Shown in pieces: positions 1 to 7,860 of a DNA stretch of 64,000 nucleotides. Origin of the DNA: CBDCYS01 sp965226245 (lineage in GTDB: Bacteria; Acidobacteriota; Terriglobia; Bryobacterales; UBA6623); assembly GCA_965226245.1 (NCBI GenBank), contig CBDDCL010000015.1, positions 930,001 through 994,000 on the forward strand, in the 5' to 3' direction. How positions within the stretch are numbered: the first letter of the stretch is position 1; the number at the start of each line of letters is the position of its first letter. The position numbers and the translations under genes are program-made. Below the pieces are notes generated by a model that saw only the letters and a program-made list of their open reading frames with translations, was not told the origin of the DNA and ran no database searches.

Positions 1-603
1 GACTCATGCCCGCGGGAAGTCCGCGACGATCGCCTGCTGTCGCAAGTGCTCAATGTGCTGGACGACATATCGCGCATCAATGGAATGGCTTGTGAGCGCA
101 TTGTCGGAATCGTCGGCAGTCTGCGGAACTTCGCTCGTCTGGATGAAGCTGAATTCAAGACGGCCGACCTGCACGAAGGGCTCGACAGCACGCTTACCCT
201 CGTTCACCACGAGCTGAAGAATCGCGCTGTCGTCAAGAAGGAGTACGGTGACATTCCGCCCATTCAGTGCCATCCGAACCAGATCAACCAGGTCTTCATG
301 AACCTGCTCGTCAATGCGTCGCAGGCCGTCAAGGAGAAGGGCGAAATCACGATCCGGTCTTTCAGGGAAGGTGATATAGTAAATGTTCAAATTTCCGACA
401 ACGGCGTCGGGATCCCGCCTGAAAACCTGCAGCGCATCTTTGACCCGGGCTTTACTACCAAGGGGGTTGGAGTCGGCACCGGGCTTGGCCTCTCGATCTG
501 TTTCAAGATCGTCCAAGACCACGGCGGCAGGATTGACGTTGAGAGTGAGCTGGGAAAGGGCTCTACCTTCACGATCCGCTTGCCGGTCAGCGGCCGGCCC
601 TAA
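1..603 (+). CDS. Sensor histidine kinase, C-terminal part (5' end outside window)
   Basis: The frame is open from base 1, so the N-terminal sensor and most of the dimerisation helix lie upstream. The visible 200 residues hold a GHKL ATPase core: an N box (NQVFMNLLVNASQAV, about nt 286-330), a G1 box (DNGVGIP, about nt 399-419) and a G2 box (GTGLGLSI, about nt 476-499). The leading helix SLRNFARLDE resembles the segment just after the phospho-acceptor helix of kinases that work with RpfG-type regulators; the His itself is not visible. It ends 18 bp before a response regulator on the same strand, so the two very likely form a two-component pair. The sensed signal cannot be told. Confidence 0.93.
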   Translation, partial: DSCPREVRDDRLLSQVLNVLDDISRINGMACERIVGIVGSLRNFARLDEAEFKTADLHEGLDSTLTLVHHELKNRAVVKKEYGDIPPIQCHPNQINQVFMNLLVNASQAVKEKGEITIRSFREGDIVNVQISDNGVGIPPENLQRIFDPGFTTKGVGVGTGLGLSICFKIVQDHGGRIDVESELGKGSTFTIRLPVSGRP

Positions 604-620
604 GTTGAACAAGAGCAGTC

Positions 621-1103
621 ATGACCGCACCTGATCGCACTCCTGTTCTCTTGATCGTGGACGACGAGGAGATGGTCCTCATCAGTCTGCGAGCGTTTCT
701 GACGCTGGAGACCGAGTACGACTTGCTCACCTTCAGTTCGACGGCGCAAGCGATCGAGGCGGCCAGAGAGCGCTCAATCGATCTGGTTGTTTCCGATTAT
801 TTGATGCCCGACATCACCGGCATCGATTTTCTGCTGGAAATCAAAAAGCTGCACCCTTACGCCACCCGCATCCTGTTAACCGGTTACGCCGACAAGGAGA
901 ACGCCATCAAGGCGATCAACGAAGTCGGGCTGTATCAATACGTCGAGAAGCCCTGGGACAACAACGAGCTGAAACTGATCATTCAGAACGGGCTGGAGCG
1001 GCGCTTCTTGATGGAGAAGCTGGAGCAAAAAATCACTGAGGTCCAGCAGGTGCAACAGAACCTGCAAGATATTCAGGCGCAAATCATCAAAGCGTTCATG
1101 TGA
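621..1103 (+). CDS. Response regulator, REC domain with C-terminal coiled coil
   Basis: This 160-aa protein is a single receiver domain. The acidic pair is D14/D15, the phospho-acceptor is D59 (VVSDYLMPD), the switch Thr is T87 (ILLTGYAD) and the conserved Lys is K110 (VEKPW). The KPW signature and the layout match the RpfG-type receiver class, but no HD-GYP output domain follows. Instead residues about 118-156 form a Gln-rich amphipathic helix (LEQKITEVQQVQQNLQ), probably a coiled coil for dimerisation or partner binding. It lies 18 bp after the kinase, so it probably receives phosphate from it and acts by protein contact rather than DNA binding. Confidence 0.93.
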   Translation: MTAPDRTPVLLIVDDEEMVLISLRAFLTLETEYDLLTFSSTAQAIEAARERSIDLVVSDYLMPDITGIDFLLEIKKLHPYATRILLTGYADKENAIKAINEVGLYQYVEKPWDNNELKLIIQNGLERRFLMEKLEQKITEVQQVQQNLQDIQAQIIKAFM

Positions 1104-1589
1104 GGCGCCGTCCACCAGCCCGCGCGCTTAAGGGGGGTGTGGGCGGGGTCTTGTTGGGCGTTTGCTTTACGGTGGGGCTGGCGGGCGCTCTTCCATGGGG
1201 AGACGCCGTTCGACTCCATGCCAGAGCCCCCTCCTCTCGTCCCCGTGGAGTCCTTCTTGCCATGATCGGCGAGCGCACCTATTTTAGGGCTCATCCAGCG
1301 AATCAGCGAATCGCGCCCGTATTTCTCAGTGCGCCATTTCGGCGCGGACTCTTGCGGTGGTCCGCCTTGCCGTTACCGGTCGAGTCGGCGATCGGTTTCT
1401 CTCGCGACATCGAAGGGCGGGCCGCATGACGTGTGCGCGGTGTGGCGGCGGGTGGGCGTGCTGTGTTGTTATCGAAAATCGTTGCATCGCTGCCAGGGAT
1501 CGGCTATCCTTGTCTGTTTGACGACGGTCAAAAAAGAACTCATGGTTCACTAAGTTGATCGCTAACTAAATCTACTGGGAGGAATTTCG
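1104..1589. other. Intergenic region, no supported gene
   Basis: About 490 bp. Open frames on both strands here are low-complexity Arg/Pro/Gly translations without recognisable domains or good ribosome binding sites. I see no clear RNA gene. The last 30 bp include a strong Shine-Dalgarno (GGGAGGAA) for the next gene. Confidence 0.5.
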
Positions 1590-1916
1590 ATGGGCCAAAT
1601 CTATCTGCAACACTTCGAATATCGGGGAGCAGCCGATAAGTCGGCGTTCGACGAGGCGTGGGGCGTCGCGAATCAGGCGATGGCCGACAGCGGCAACTGG
1701 GGCAACGTCCAATCGGGCGTTAAGCACCTCCACGCTTACGGAACGGGTTCTGGTGGCTACGCCTTGATCGAGGTCGAAGACCCGAAGGCGTTTGAACAGT
1801 ATCAGTTGTTCCACAACACCAGCTACGGCCACTTTTGTCGAATCACATTTGAGCCGTTGACGGATCTAGACGCAGCATTGGCTCCCATCATCGCCGAACT
1901 CAAGGCCAAGGCATAG
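1590..1916 (+). CDS. Small conserved protein, possibly DUF3303-like
   Basis: A 108-aa soluble protein with no signal peptide or membrane segment. The start is well set by GGAGGAA six to eight bases upstream of ATG. The order of elements (N-terminal beta strand, a long helix, GGYALIEVEDPKAFEQYQ, then RITFEPLTDLDAAL) looks like a ferredoxin-like alpha/beta fold of the DUF3303 or Dabb kind. That assignment is inference from residue pattern only. It is monocistronic; a weak GC stem (GGGCCTCAAGGCC) follows the stop. Confidence 0.75.
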   Translation: MGQIYLQHFEYRGAADKSAFDEAWGVANQAMADSGNWGNVQSGVKHLHAYGTGSGGYALIEVEDPKAFEQYQLFHNTSYGHFCRITFEPLTDLDAALAPIIAELKAKA

Positions 1917-2204
1917 GGCCTCAAGGCCTTTGGGGGGACCTCTCTAAGGGGTCGAAAGCTCGAACATTTAACGGGCCGTGTGTTCCGCTGGCACGCAAGT
2001 TATTGCGTGTGTCTAAGTGACTGAATCCGAGCGGCTTCTGGCGCGTGCTGACACCGAGCGTGAACATTACTGACACGGAGCGCGCGCAGCACTAGGATGG
2101 AAGCTGACGAGCGGCGCTGTCGGGAAGTGCCCGACCCGATCGTCGGCGGCCCCCCTCGGGGGCTCGCGGGACATTTGCTCAAAGAACCTGTGCGGCCAAC
2201 CGCG

Positions 2205-2549
2205 TCAACACACGGGCAGTTCGACCGAAGTCCCGCGTGAATGAGTCGTCAGGTGGCGGACAAGGTCCGTGGCAAACCTTAGGCGTTCCAATCCCTGCTC
2301 AGTCGATTGCTTGAGCGCAGCGAGCGCCTCCATCACTTCCGAGGCTACTCCGTCCAAGGCTTCCATCTGCTCCAAACGGAGAACGCTTTCACCCCGTGCC
2401 GTGGCTGGGTCCAGCGGCATTCGTGTTTCTAGACGGCGTCTCAGAGCGCAAAACTTCTCTTCCGCGACACGAAAGCGGCCTTGGTCGATTCCGGCCAGCA
2501 TAGCCCGTGCGTCATGACAGCAAAGCTCGTAGGTCTGCTCGATTGACAA
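2205..2549 (-). CDS. Hypothetical helical protein (TTG start)
   Basis: I chose the TTG at 2549 because AGGAGG lies six bases upstream of it; the longer open frame up to 2684 lacks such a site and its extra residues look random. The 114-aa product is almost wholly alpha-helical (YELCCHDARAMLAGID, then long helices rich in Leu/Glu/Arg), without signal peptide or membrane segment. The size and helical-hairpin look recall FliT/FlgN-type chaperones, but no flagellar genes are near and I do not assign that function. Confidence 0.65.
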   Translation of the reverse strand: MSIEQTYELCCHDARAMLAGIDQGRFRVAEEKFCALRRRLETRMPLDPATARGESVLRLEQMEALDGVASEVMEALAALKQSTEQGLERLRFATDLVRHLTTHSRGTSVELPVC

Positions 2550-2850
2550 AACTTTCCTCCTCAGTCGGGGCCGTCCCGCAGCCGGTCGACCCCAACGATA
2601 CTCAGCGGCTCCAAGGTCCTTATCGGTAACGAAAGCCGGGCACTGAGAATGATTTGCGTGGGGCCGGCGAGCTAGACAGCCCAAAAAGAAAAAGTGCGCG
2701 GATTGTGAACTTTCTCGGCGCGTTCCTCGTTTACACTATCGAGGTCATGTTAGAAAGATGATGTCGGAAGCAGTGATAGAATCCTGGGGGACTCTATGGT
2801 GGGGCGCCGATGCCGGACGCCTTGCTGAAAGGCGGGCTGCGGAACCGCGC

Positions 2851-3417
2851 ATGAGCCTGGACGCCGAGCTTATCGATCGCTGCCTGAGGGGCGACCGCGG
2901 CGCTTGGGAACAGCTCGTGCAGTCACACACGCGGCTGGTCTATGGGGCTTGCTACCGTTTTACGAATCAGGCCGAAGAGTCGCGCGATTTGACGCAGGAG
3001 GTTTTCCTGCGCGTGTTCAGAAGTTTGCGGACATTCGACGCCCGCAGCGGCGGCTTCCGCACCTGGCTGATTCGCCTGACGCGCAACCTGCTGATCGATC
3101 ATTACCGCCGCACGAAGAAGCACAGGGTGCTCGACCCCCTGGAAGAGCAGATTCCCGTTCTAGAAGAGAAAGCGCTGGTCGGCGGCAGCTCCGACTGCAC
3201 GCTGCGGAGCCGCGAGGCTGCGGAGTTGCTGCAAGCCGGGCTGCAAAGGTTGTCACCGGACTTGCGAGAAGCTGTGATCTTGCGCGATTTGCAGGAGATG
3301 GAATATAAGGAAATCGCTCAAGTCTTGCGAGTTCCCGAAGGCACGGTAAAGTCGCGCATCAACCGCGGACGAACCGAGCTGGCCAGGAACCTTCGAGCGC
3401 TGGGGGTGCGGCCATGA
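2851..3417 (+). CDS. RNA polymerase sigma factor, ECF (sigma-70 family)
   Basis: A 188-aa ECF sigma factor. Region 2 spans about residues 24-90 (ESRDLTQEVFLRVFRSL, then FRTWLIRLTRNLLIDHYRR, the -10 binding helices). Region 4 spans about 133-182 (LSPDLREAVILRDLQ, YKEIAQVLRVPEGTVKSR, the -35 HTH). There is no region 1.1 or 3. An in-frame ATG at 2758 would add 31 residues that look non-homologous; neither start has a clear Shine-Dalgarno. The stop overlaps the anti-sigma start by 4 bp (ATGA), a coupled arrangement typical of ECF/anti-sigma pairs. It probably drives its own operon. Confidence 0.93.
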   Translation: MSLDAELIDRCLRGDRGAWEQLVQSHTRLVYGACYRFTNQAEESRDLTQEVFLRVFRSLRTFDARSGGFRTWLIRLTRNLLIDHYRRTKKHRVLDPLEEQIPVLEEKALVGGSSDCTLRSREAAELLQAGLQRLSPDLREAVILRDLQEMEYKEIAQVLRVPEGTVKSRINRGRTELARNLRALGVRP

Positions 3418-4040
3418 GGTGCAGGGAATTTGACGCGCTTCTGTGCGATCACCTCGACGGCACGGCATCGCTGGAAGACCGCCGCCGGGTGGACAATCAC
3501 GTTTCCGAATGCGGTGCTTGCGCCGCGAGACTGAGCGACGCGGAGTTTGCACTGCGGGTGATTCAGGAGACTCCGCCGGTCGAACCTCCGCCGGAACTAG
3601 TTCGCAGCATTATTCAAGGGACAGTGGAAGCAGCGGGCGGCATGGCGGTGCTGGCGGGAGCGGGCTCGGGCAGTTACGGGCTGAGCGGGTTTCTGCGTCC
3701 CTTCTTTCATCCCTTCCTGCAGCCGCGTTTCGCCATGAGTCTATCCATGGCAGTGTTCTCCTTCTCGATGATTACGTTTTACGGAAAGGGAGCGCTCGAA
3801 GGACAAGGTGACAGCCGAGTGGGTCCTGCCATGGTCGTCGCGGGCATCTCGGATGGGCTGGATCAGGCTTGGACGACCGGTGTCGAGTTATACGAAACGA
3901 CGGTCTTGTTCTATCGGCTTCAAACCGAGTTTGGCGAGGCTGAGATCCAGATCGTGAACCCGGCCGCGGTTGCTGAGCCGGATCAATCTTCGCCCGATTC
4001 CGGGGTGGCCAGCGGGTCGTCACGGGAGCGGCCGCGGTGA
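3414..4040 (+). CDS. Anti-sigma factor with zinc-finger (zf-HC2) domain
   Basis: A 208-aa protein translationally coupled to the sigma gene. The N-terminal 40 residues carry the zinc-binding anti-sigma pattern H29-x3-C33-x2-C36 (HVSECGAC), with an extra C3. A hydrophobic stretch near residues 103-122 (FAMSLSMAVFSFSMITFY) is a likely single membrane span, putting the sigma-binding domain in the cytoplasm and the C-terminal part outside. It should hold the ECF sigma factor inactive until an envelope signal arrives. It overlaps the next gene by 4 bp. Confidence 0.9.
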   Translation: MRCREFDALLCDHLDGTASLEDRRRVDNHVSECGACAARLSDAEFALRVIQETPPVEPPPELVRSIIQGTVEAAGGMAVLAGAGSGSYGLSGFLRPFFHPFLQPRFAMSLSMAVFSFSMITFYGKGALEGQGDSRVGPAMVVAGISDGLDQAWTTGVELYETTVLFYRLQTEFGEAEIQIVNPAAVAEPDQSSPDSGVASGSSRERPR

Positions 4041-4966
4041 ATTGCGCGACGCATCCGGAAACCGCGGCGGTGGCCTTCTGCCGCAACTGCGGCCGCGCGG
4101 TTTGTGACGCTTGCCGCCAGGAATGGCAAGGAGTTCCCCATTGCAGCGATTGCGTCGAAAAGCTGTCTCCGGCGGAACCTTCATTTACAGCAACCGCCGA
4201 GCCGGCCGCGGCGGAAGCGCGACAAGGCGCAAGCGCCTCGCAGCCACTCCCGCCCCCGCAACCGGCGAAGCCTGATCCCGCTCCGAGTTCATGGCGCTCG
4301 GCTCCTTCCGGCCCGCCTCCTTCCGGCCCGGTTTCTTCCGGAATGACGGGCTCTTGGGATACTCCCTCTCCAGTGCTGGCCTTCTTGGCCGGACTCATTC
4401 CGGGCGTGGGCGCGGTCTACAACGGCCAGTATGCGAAGGGTGTCGTGCATGCGCTCGTTTGGGGAGGGCTGTTGAGCGCGGCGATTGCCGCCGAGCAAAC
4501 CGGCCCTCCGGGGAGCGTAGCGGTGTTCATCGTCCTGATGGTGATGACGACGCTCTACATGCCCATCGAGGCCATGCATACAGCCCGAGCCATTCGGCGC
4601 GGAGAACCGGTCGACGAGTTTTGGGGACTGTTCGGTTTACGGAGCGGAGCGAGCAGCTCACCGGTCGCCGGAGTGCTGCTGATCTTGATGGGGGTGGTGT
4701 TTCTGCTTCATTCCCTGGGCTACTGGCGGCTGGGCGATGCAGCACGTTTCTGGCCCGTCACGCTCATTGCTCTGGGGATTCACCTGCTTTACCGCCGCAT
4801 TAAGGCGCAGGGGGACGCCTCGCCCCCAGCCGCTTCTTCAGGCGGCGGCGCTCTGCCCTCGCTGCGAGTGCCGGATTCGTCTCCGGAAGACTCGGGGTCG
4901 GCGCTTAGGCCACAGGAAGAGGATCGGCCGGGCGGCGGGGTGGAAGAACCACAGAGCGCCGGGTAA
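4037..4966 (+). CDS. B-box-type zinc-finger membrane protein with LiaF-like transmembrane domain
   Basis: Starts with GTG overlapping the anti-sigma stop (GTGA). Residues 1-40 are a B-box-like zinc finger: C3, H6, C15, C18, C23, C26, H35, C36 and C39. A Pro/Ser/Ala-rich linker (about 45-110) leads to several membrane segments, the first near 113 (VLAFLAGLIPGVGAVYNGQY). A later pair of helices (VAGVLLILMGVVFLLHSLGYW, RFWPVTLIALGIHLLYRR) matches the DUF5668/LiaF transmembrane pattern. The tail is again Pro/Ser-rich. Coupling to the sigma/anti-sigma pair suggests a part in the same envelope-stress circuit; the biochemical role is unknown. Confidence 0.85.
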   Translation: MNCATHPETAAVAFCRNCGRAVCDACRQEWQGVPHCSDCVEKLSPAEPSFTATAEPAAAEARQGASASQPLPPPQPAKPDPAPSSWRSAPSGPPPSGPVSSGMTGSWDTPSPVLAFLAGLIPGVGAVYNGQYAKGVVHALVWGGLLSAAIAAEQTGPPGSVAVFIVLMVMTTLYMPIEAMHTARAIRRGEPVDEFWGLFGLRSGASSSPVAGVLLILMGVVFLLHSLGYWRLGDAARFWPVTLIALGIHLLYRRIKAQGDASPPAASSGGGALPSLRVPDSSPEDSGSALRPQEEDRPGGGVEEPQSAG

Positions 4967-5028
4967 GCCGCTTTCCGAGCCGTCTGCCGCGCGCGGTCCG
5001 CCGCGCGCGGTGAAATAAGAATACGTCT

Positions 5029-6654
5029 ATGGCCCGCGAAACGATCAAGTCCGTCACGGTTCCACTGTTGCTGATCCTGGCGGGGACCTTGTTCCTCGCT
5101 GACTATTCAGGACGGTTCTCTGTCCGCCAAACCTGGCCGGTCATCTTGATTCTGCTGGGGCTGAGCCTGGCGGTGCAGAGCATGGCCGGGGAAGGCGAGG
5201 CTTCCCGGTCCGCGCCTCGGCCGCGCCGGCGCAAATCCTTGTTCGGGCCGATCATTCTGATCGCGGCCGGTTCGCTATTGCTGGCACGGAACGTCTGGCC
5301 CGAGATTCCTTTGCGGGCATGGTTCGCCGGCTACTGGCCGTGGATTCTGATTCTGTGGGGGGGCGTTCGTCTGCTTGAGGTTGTGCTGGCGCGCCTGCTT
5401 GGATGGTCGCTGCCGCGACGCTTGGGAGCCGGAGCGGTTTTCGCAGCCTTGCTGTTGGTTCTCGTTGGCTCGGCCGGCCGCGCCCATCACGAGCAGGGCG
5501 GGTTCAATCTTGTGACGATTCCTGCTTTCGAGTTTCTTCAAGACACTTACGATTTCCCCGTCGAGAGGTCGCATCACGACTTGACCGGCGGCGCCCTTGT
5601 CCTGAAGGACCTGCGCGGCCGGGTTCAGGTCACGGGCGGGGATCAGGACGGCCTCGTCATCCGCGGCAAGAAGAAAATCCGTGCATCGAATCGCCAGGCG
5701 GCCGCGCACCTGGACAGCCGGTCGCGGCTCGATGTATCGCAGTCAGACCGGAAAACGACTATTGGCATTGACTGGATGGATGACGAAGTGAGGCGAGTTT
5801 CTTTTGACCTCGAGTTGGAGACGCCCAAGAGCGTGACCCTGCTGGCAGACGGCCAGATCGAGGAAATCAGCATCAAAAACATCTCAAGATCGGTCTCTGT
5901 TTCTTCCGGTTCTCGTGTCATTCGGCTGTCAGAAATTGGCGGGGCGGTGCGGATTCGCACCAACCGCGGCCGTAAGGTCGAGGGTGAGAATCTCGCCGCA
6001 ACATTTGAATTAAATGGAAAAGCGGCCATTGTCGAGCTCGCCAGAGTGGCGGGGGCGGTGGACATACGCGGCGAGCTTTTCGGAACCATTCGCCTGGCCG
6101 AACTTCAAGCGGACACGCGGATTCGGTCCAAGAATGGCAAGCTGCGGTTTGCCGCCCTCCCGGGCGAGCTCGAGGTGAAGGTACGGTCGGTTTCCGGCTC
6201 CCAGATTCACGGGCCCGTGCGGCTCAACAGCGATCATTGGAGGCGCGTGACGCTCGAGCGCCTGAGGGGGGATGTCGAGATTCAAGGCGAGCGGATGGAC
6301 GTCGAGCTGTCCGCGGACGAATCTTTCGGAGACATGGAAGTCACCCTTGGGCGGGGCGACATCGAGCTGAGACTGCCGCATGGGGCGAAGTTCACGCTCG
6401 ACGCAGTCACTGATCGGGGCAATGTCCGCCAGCCCTTCGGGGAGCAGTTGCAATCAGAAAAGCGGGGGGCTGGCTCGAGCATGCAGGGAAGCACCGGCGA
6501 AGGCCCGCAAATCCGGCTCCGCACGCGGCGGGGAAACATTGTGATCCGCGGGGCTTCCAGCGGCAATGGAGAGAGCTCCAAGGTCACTCGTATCCGGTCC
6601 GCGCGGTCTTTTCCGGATGCACGCTTCATTCGCGTGGTTGCGAGAGTCACTTGA
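5029..6654 (+). CDS. LiaF-like membrane protein with DUF4097-type beta-repeat domain
   Basis: A 541-aa protein. The N-terminal 150 residues hold about five hydrophobic helices in the LiaI/LiaF pattern (VPLLLILAGTLFLADY; TWPVILILLGLSLAVQSM; PIILIAAGSLLLARN; YWPWILILWGGVRLLE; a further helix near 140). The rest, from about residue 160, is a repetitive beta-rich domain (VTGGDQDGLVIRGKK, LKDLRGRVQV, ISIKNISRSVSVSSGSRV), as in DUF4097 putative adhesin/LiaF C-terminal domains, probably extracytoplasmic. It is fourth in the sigma-operon direction, 62 bp after the previous stop. That gap contains two direct copies of the GC palindrome CCGCGCGCGG. Confidence 0.85.
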   Translation: MARETIKSVTVPLLLILAGTLFLADYSGRFSVRQTWPVILILLGLSLAVQSMAGEGEASRSAPRPRRRKSLFGPIILIAAGSLLLARNVWPEIPLRAWFAGYWPWILILWGGVRLLEVVLARLLGWSLPRRLGAGAVFAALLLVLVGSAGRAHHEQGGFNLVTIPAFEFLQDTYDFPVERSHHDLTGGALVLKDLRGRVQVTGGDQDGLVIRGKKKIRASNRQAAAHLDSRSRLDVSQSDRKTTIGIDWMDDEVRRVSFDLELETPKSVTLLADGQIEEISIKNISRSVSVSSGSRVIRLSEIGGAVRIRTNRGRKVEGENLAATFELNGKAAIVELARVAGAVDIRGELFGTIRLAELQADTRIRSKNGKLRFAALPGELEVKVRSVSGSQIHGPVRLNSDHWRRVTLERLRGDVEIQGERMDVELSADESFGDMEVTLGRGDIELRLPHGAKFTLDAVTDRGNVRQPFGEQLQSEKRGAGSSMQGSTGEGPQIRLRTRRGNIVIRGASSGNGESSKVTRIRSARSFPDARFIRVVARVT

Positions 6655-6828
6655 TGGCCCAAGCGAAGGACTTCGCACCCAATGTCTGAACGTTAGTGAG
6701 CCGTCACATCACGACTGACATGTCGCTCACCTCGGCAGTCCGCGCTCCGCGGCCCGCCAGCCTGGCGCTCTTCGGGTGGCATCACCTCACGGATCGGCCC
6801 ATAATGTCTGCCTGAGAGGTGGATCACC

Positions 6829-7788
6829 ATGGAGAGACGACAATTTATCGGCCACGGCCTTGCGGCGGGTGTCGCGGGCGGCACGGCCTGGGCGGCTCCG
6901 CAAGCGCCCGTCACAAATACTCCCGCTGGGAGTGAGCCGCACATTGAGCGCAACCAGCCTGGACAGCCGCACAAGGGCAAGGTCCTGGCGGCGATTCAGC
7001 CGCATTGCGACGATGTGCCGATATACGCCGGCGGGACGGTTCTCAAACTGATCAAGGAAGGCTATAGCGGCATCCTCATTCGTACCAGCAATGACGAAAT
7101 GGCCGGCGCCGGCAAAACCATGGGCGAAGTCGTGCTCAACAACGAACGGGACACTTTTGAAGTCGCACGGCGAATGGGCCTCGGCAAAGTCTTCGATCTC
7201 AACTACCGCAACCATCGCATGGACGGCATCTCCCACATCGAGATGCGGGCCCGTCTGGTCTTCATCTTCCGGCTGATGAAGGTCGACACGATCCTCTGTT
7301 ACGACCCCTGGGGACATTACGAGGAGAACCCCGACCACTACGTCACCGCGAAATGCGTCGAAGCCGCTTGCTGGATGGCAGGCGGCAAATGGGATTTTCC
7401 GGAGCACTTCGAAGCCGGCCTCAAGCACCACGCCGTGCGCGAGAAATACTATTTCGCGCGGGGACCGCAACTGGTCAACCGCGTCGTCGACATCAGCTCC
7501 TACATTGACGAAAAAGTGCACGTCAACGTGGCGAATGTCACTCAGGGACCGGCGGGCAAGACGGGTTCGCGCCTGCGGGCGCGGCTGGCGAGGGAAAACC
7601 GCCGGCTGCCCATTCTTGGCAATGACGACGATACGGCTGACCGCCAGTACATCGAACACTTCGTCTTCGACGACAACGCCGATCTAGGAAAGCGGCACGG
7701 GCTCGACTACGCCGAAGCTTTCCACTACATCGGGCCGCCGGAACCGGCAGTCGAAGATTACATTCGCGAGAATGCCGTCGCCCTGTAG
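6829..7788 (+). CDS. PIG-L family deacetylase, Tat-exported
   Basis: A 319-aa protein. The start MERRQFIGHGLAAGVAGG is a twin-arginine signal (RRQF then a small-residue hydrophobic stretch) with cleavage after TWAAPQA or nearby. The mature part has the PIG-L/LmbE fold signature: a zinc-binding HxDD (PHCDDVPIYAGGT, with Cys where Pro is usual), the following GGT loop, and a downstream His motif (ENPDHYVTAKCVEAA). The family hydrolyses N-acetyl groups from amino sugars such as GlcNAc conjugates; the substrate here cannot be told. A perfect 8-bp-stem hairpin overlaps the stop codon. Confidence 0.9.
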   Translation: MERRQFIGHGLAAGVAGGTAWAAPQAPVTNTPAGSEPHIERNQPGQPHKGKVLAAIQPHCDDVPIYAGGTVLKLIKEGYSGILIRTSNDEMAGAGKTMGEVVLNNERDTFEVARRMGLGKVFDLNYRNHRMDGISHIEMRARLVFIFRLMKVDTILCYDPWGHYEENPDHYVTAKCVEAACWMAGGKWDFPEHFEAGLKHHAVREKYYFARGPQLVNRVVDISSYIDEKVHVNVANVTQGPAGKTGSRLRARLARENRRLPILGNDDDTADRQYIEHFVFDDNADLGKRHGLDYAEAFHYIGPPEPAVEDYIRENAVAL

Positions 7789-7809
7789 CCTGCATTTCTC
7801 AGCAGGCTA
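7786..7809. repeat. Hairpin of the GCATTTCTC repeat family, possible terminator
   Basis: TAGCCTGC-ATTTCTCA-GCAGGCTA, a perfect 8-bp stem with an 8-base loop, begins at the deacetylase stop codon. Related hairpins with the GCATTTCTC core occur near 9490, 10055, 10230, 22440, 23020 and 57170. There is no T tract, so intrinsic termination would be weak. Confidence 0.7.
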
Positions 7810-7860
7810 ACAATCGGTGGAATACGTGGCTCGTGACCCGGCCCGAAAACACGCTTCCGT

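Noticed and set aside
1100..1429. 109-aa frame after the response regulator
   Set aside because: Low-complexity Arg/Pro/Gly composition, no ribosome binding site, overlaps the regulator stop, no domain.
2145..2170. GGCCCCCCTCGGGGGCTC as an intrinsic terminator
   Set aside because: The GC stem lacks a T tract on either side; left unannotated.
2758..2850. Longer N-terminus of the ECF sigma factor
   Set aside because: The extra 31 residues do not resemble sigma region 1 or 2; region 2 starts normally after the ATG at 2851. Not excluded, but less likely.
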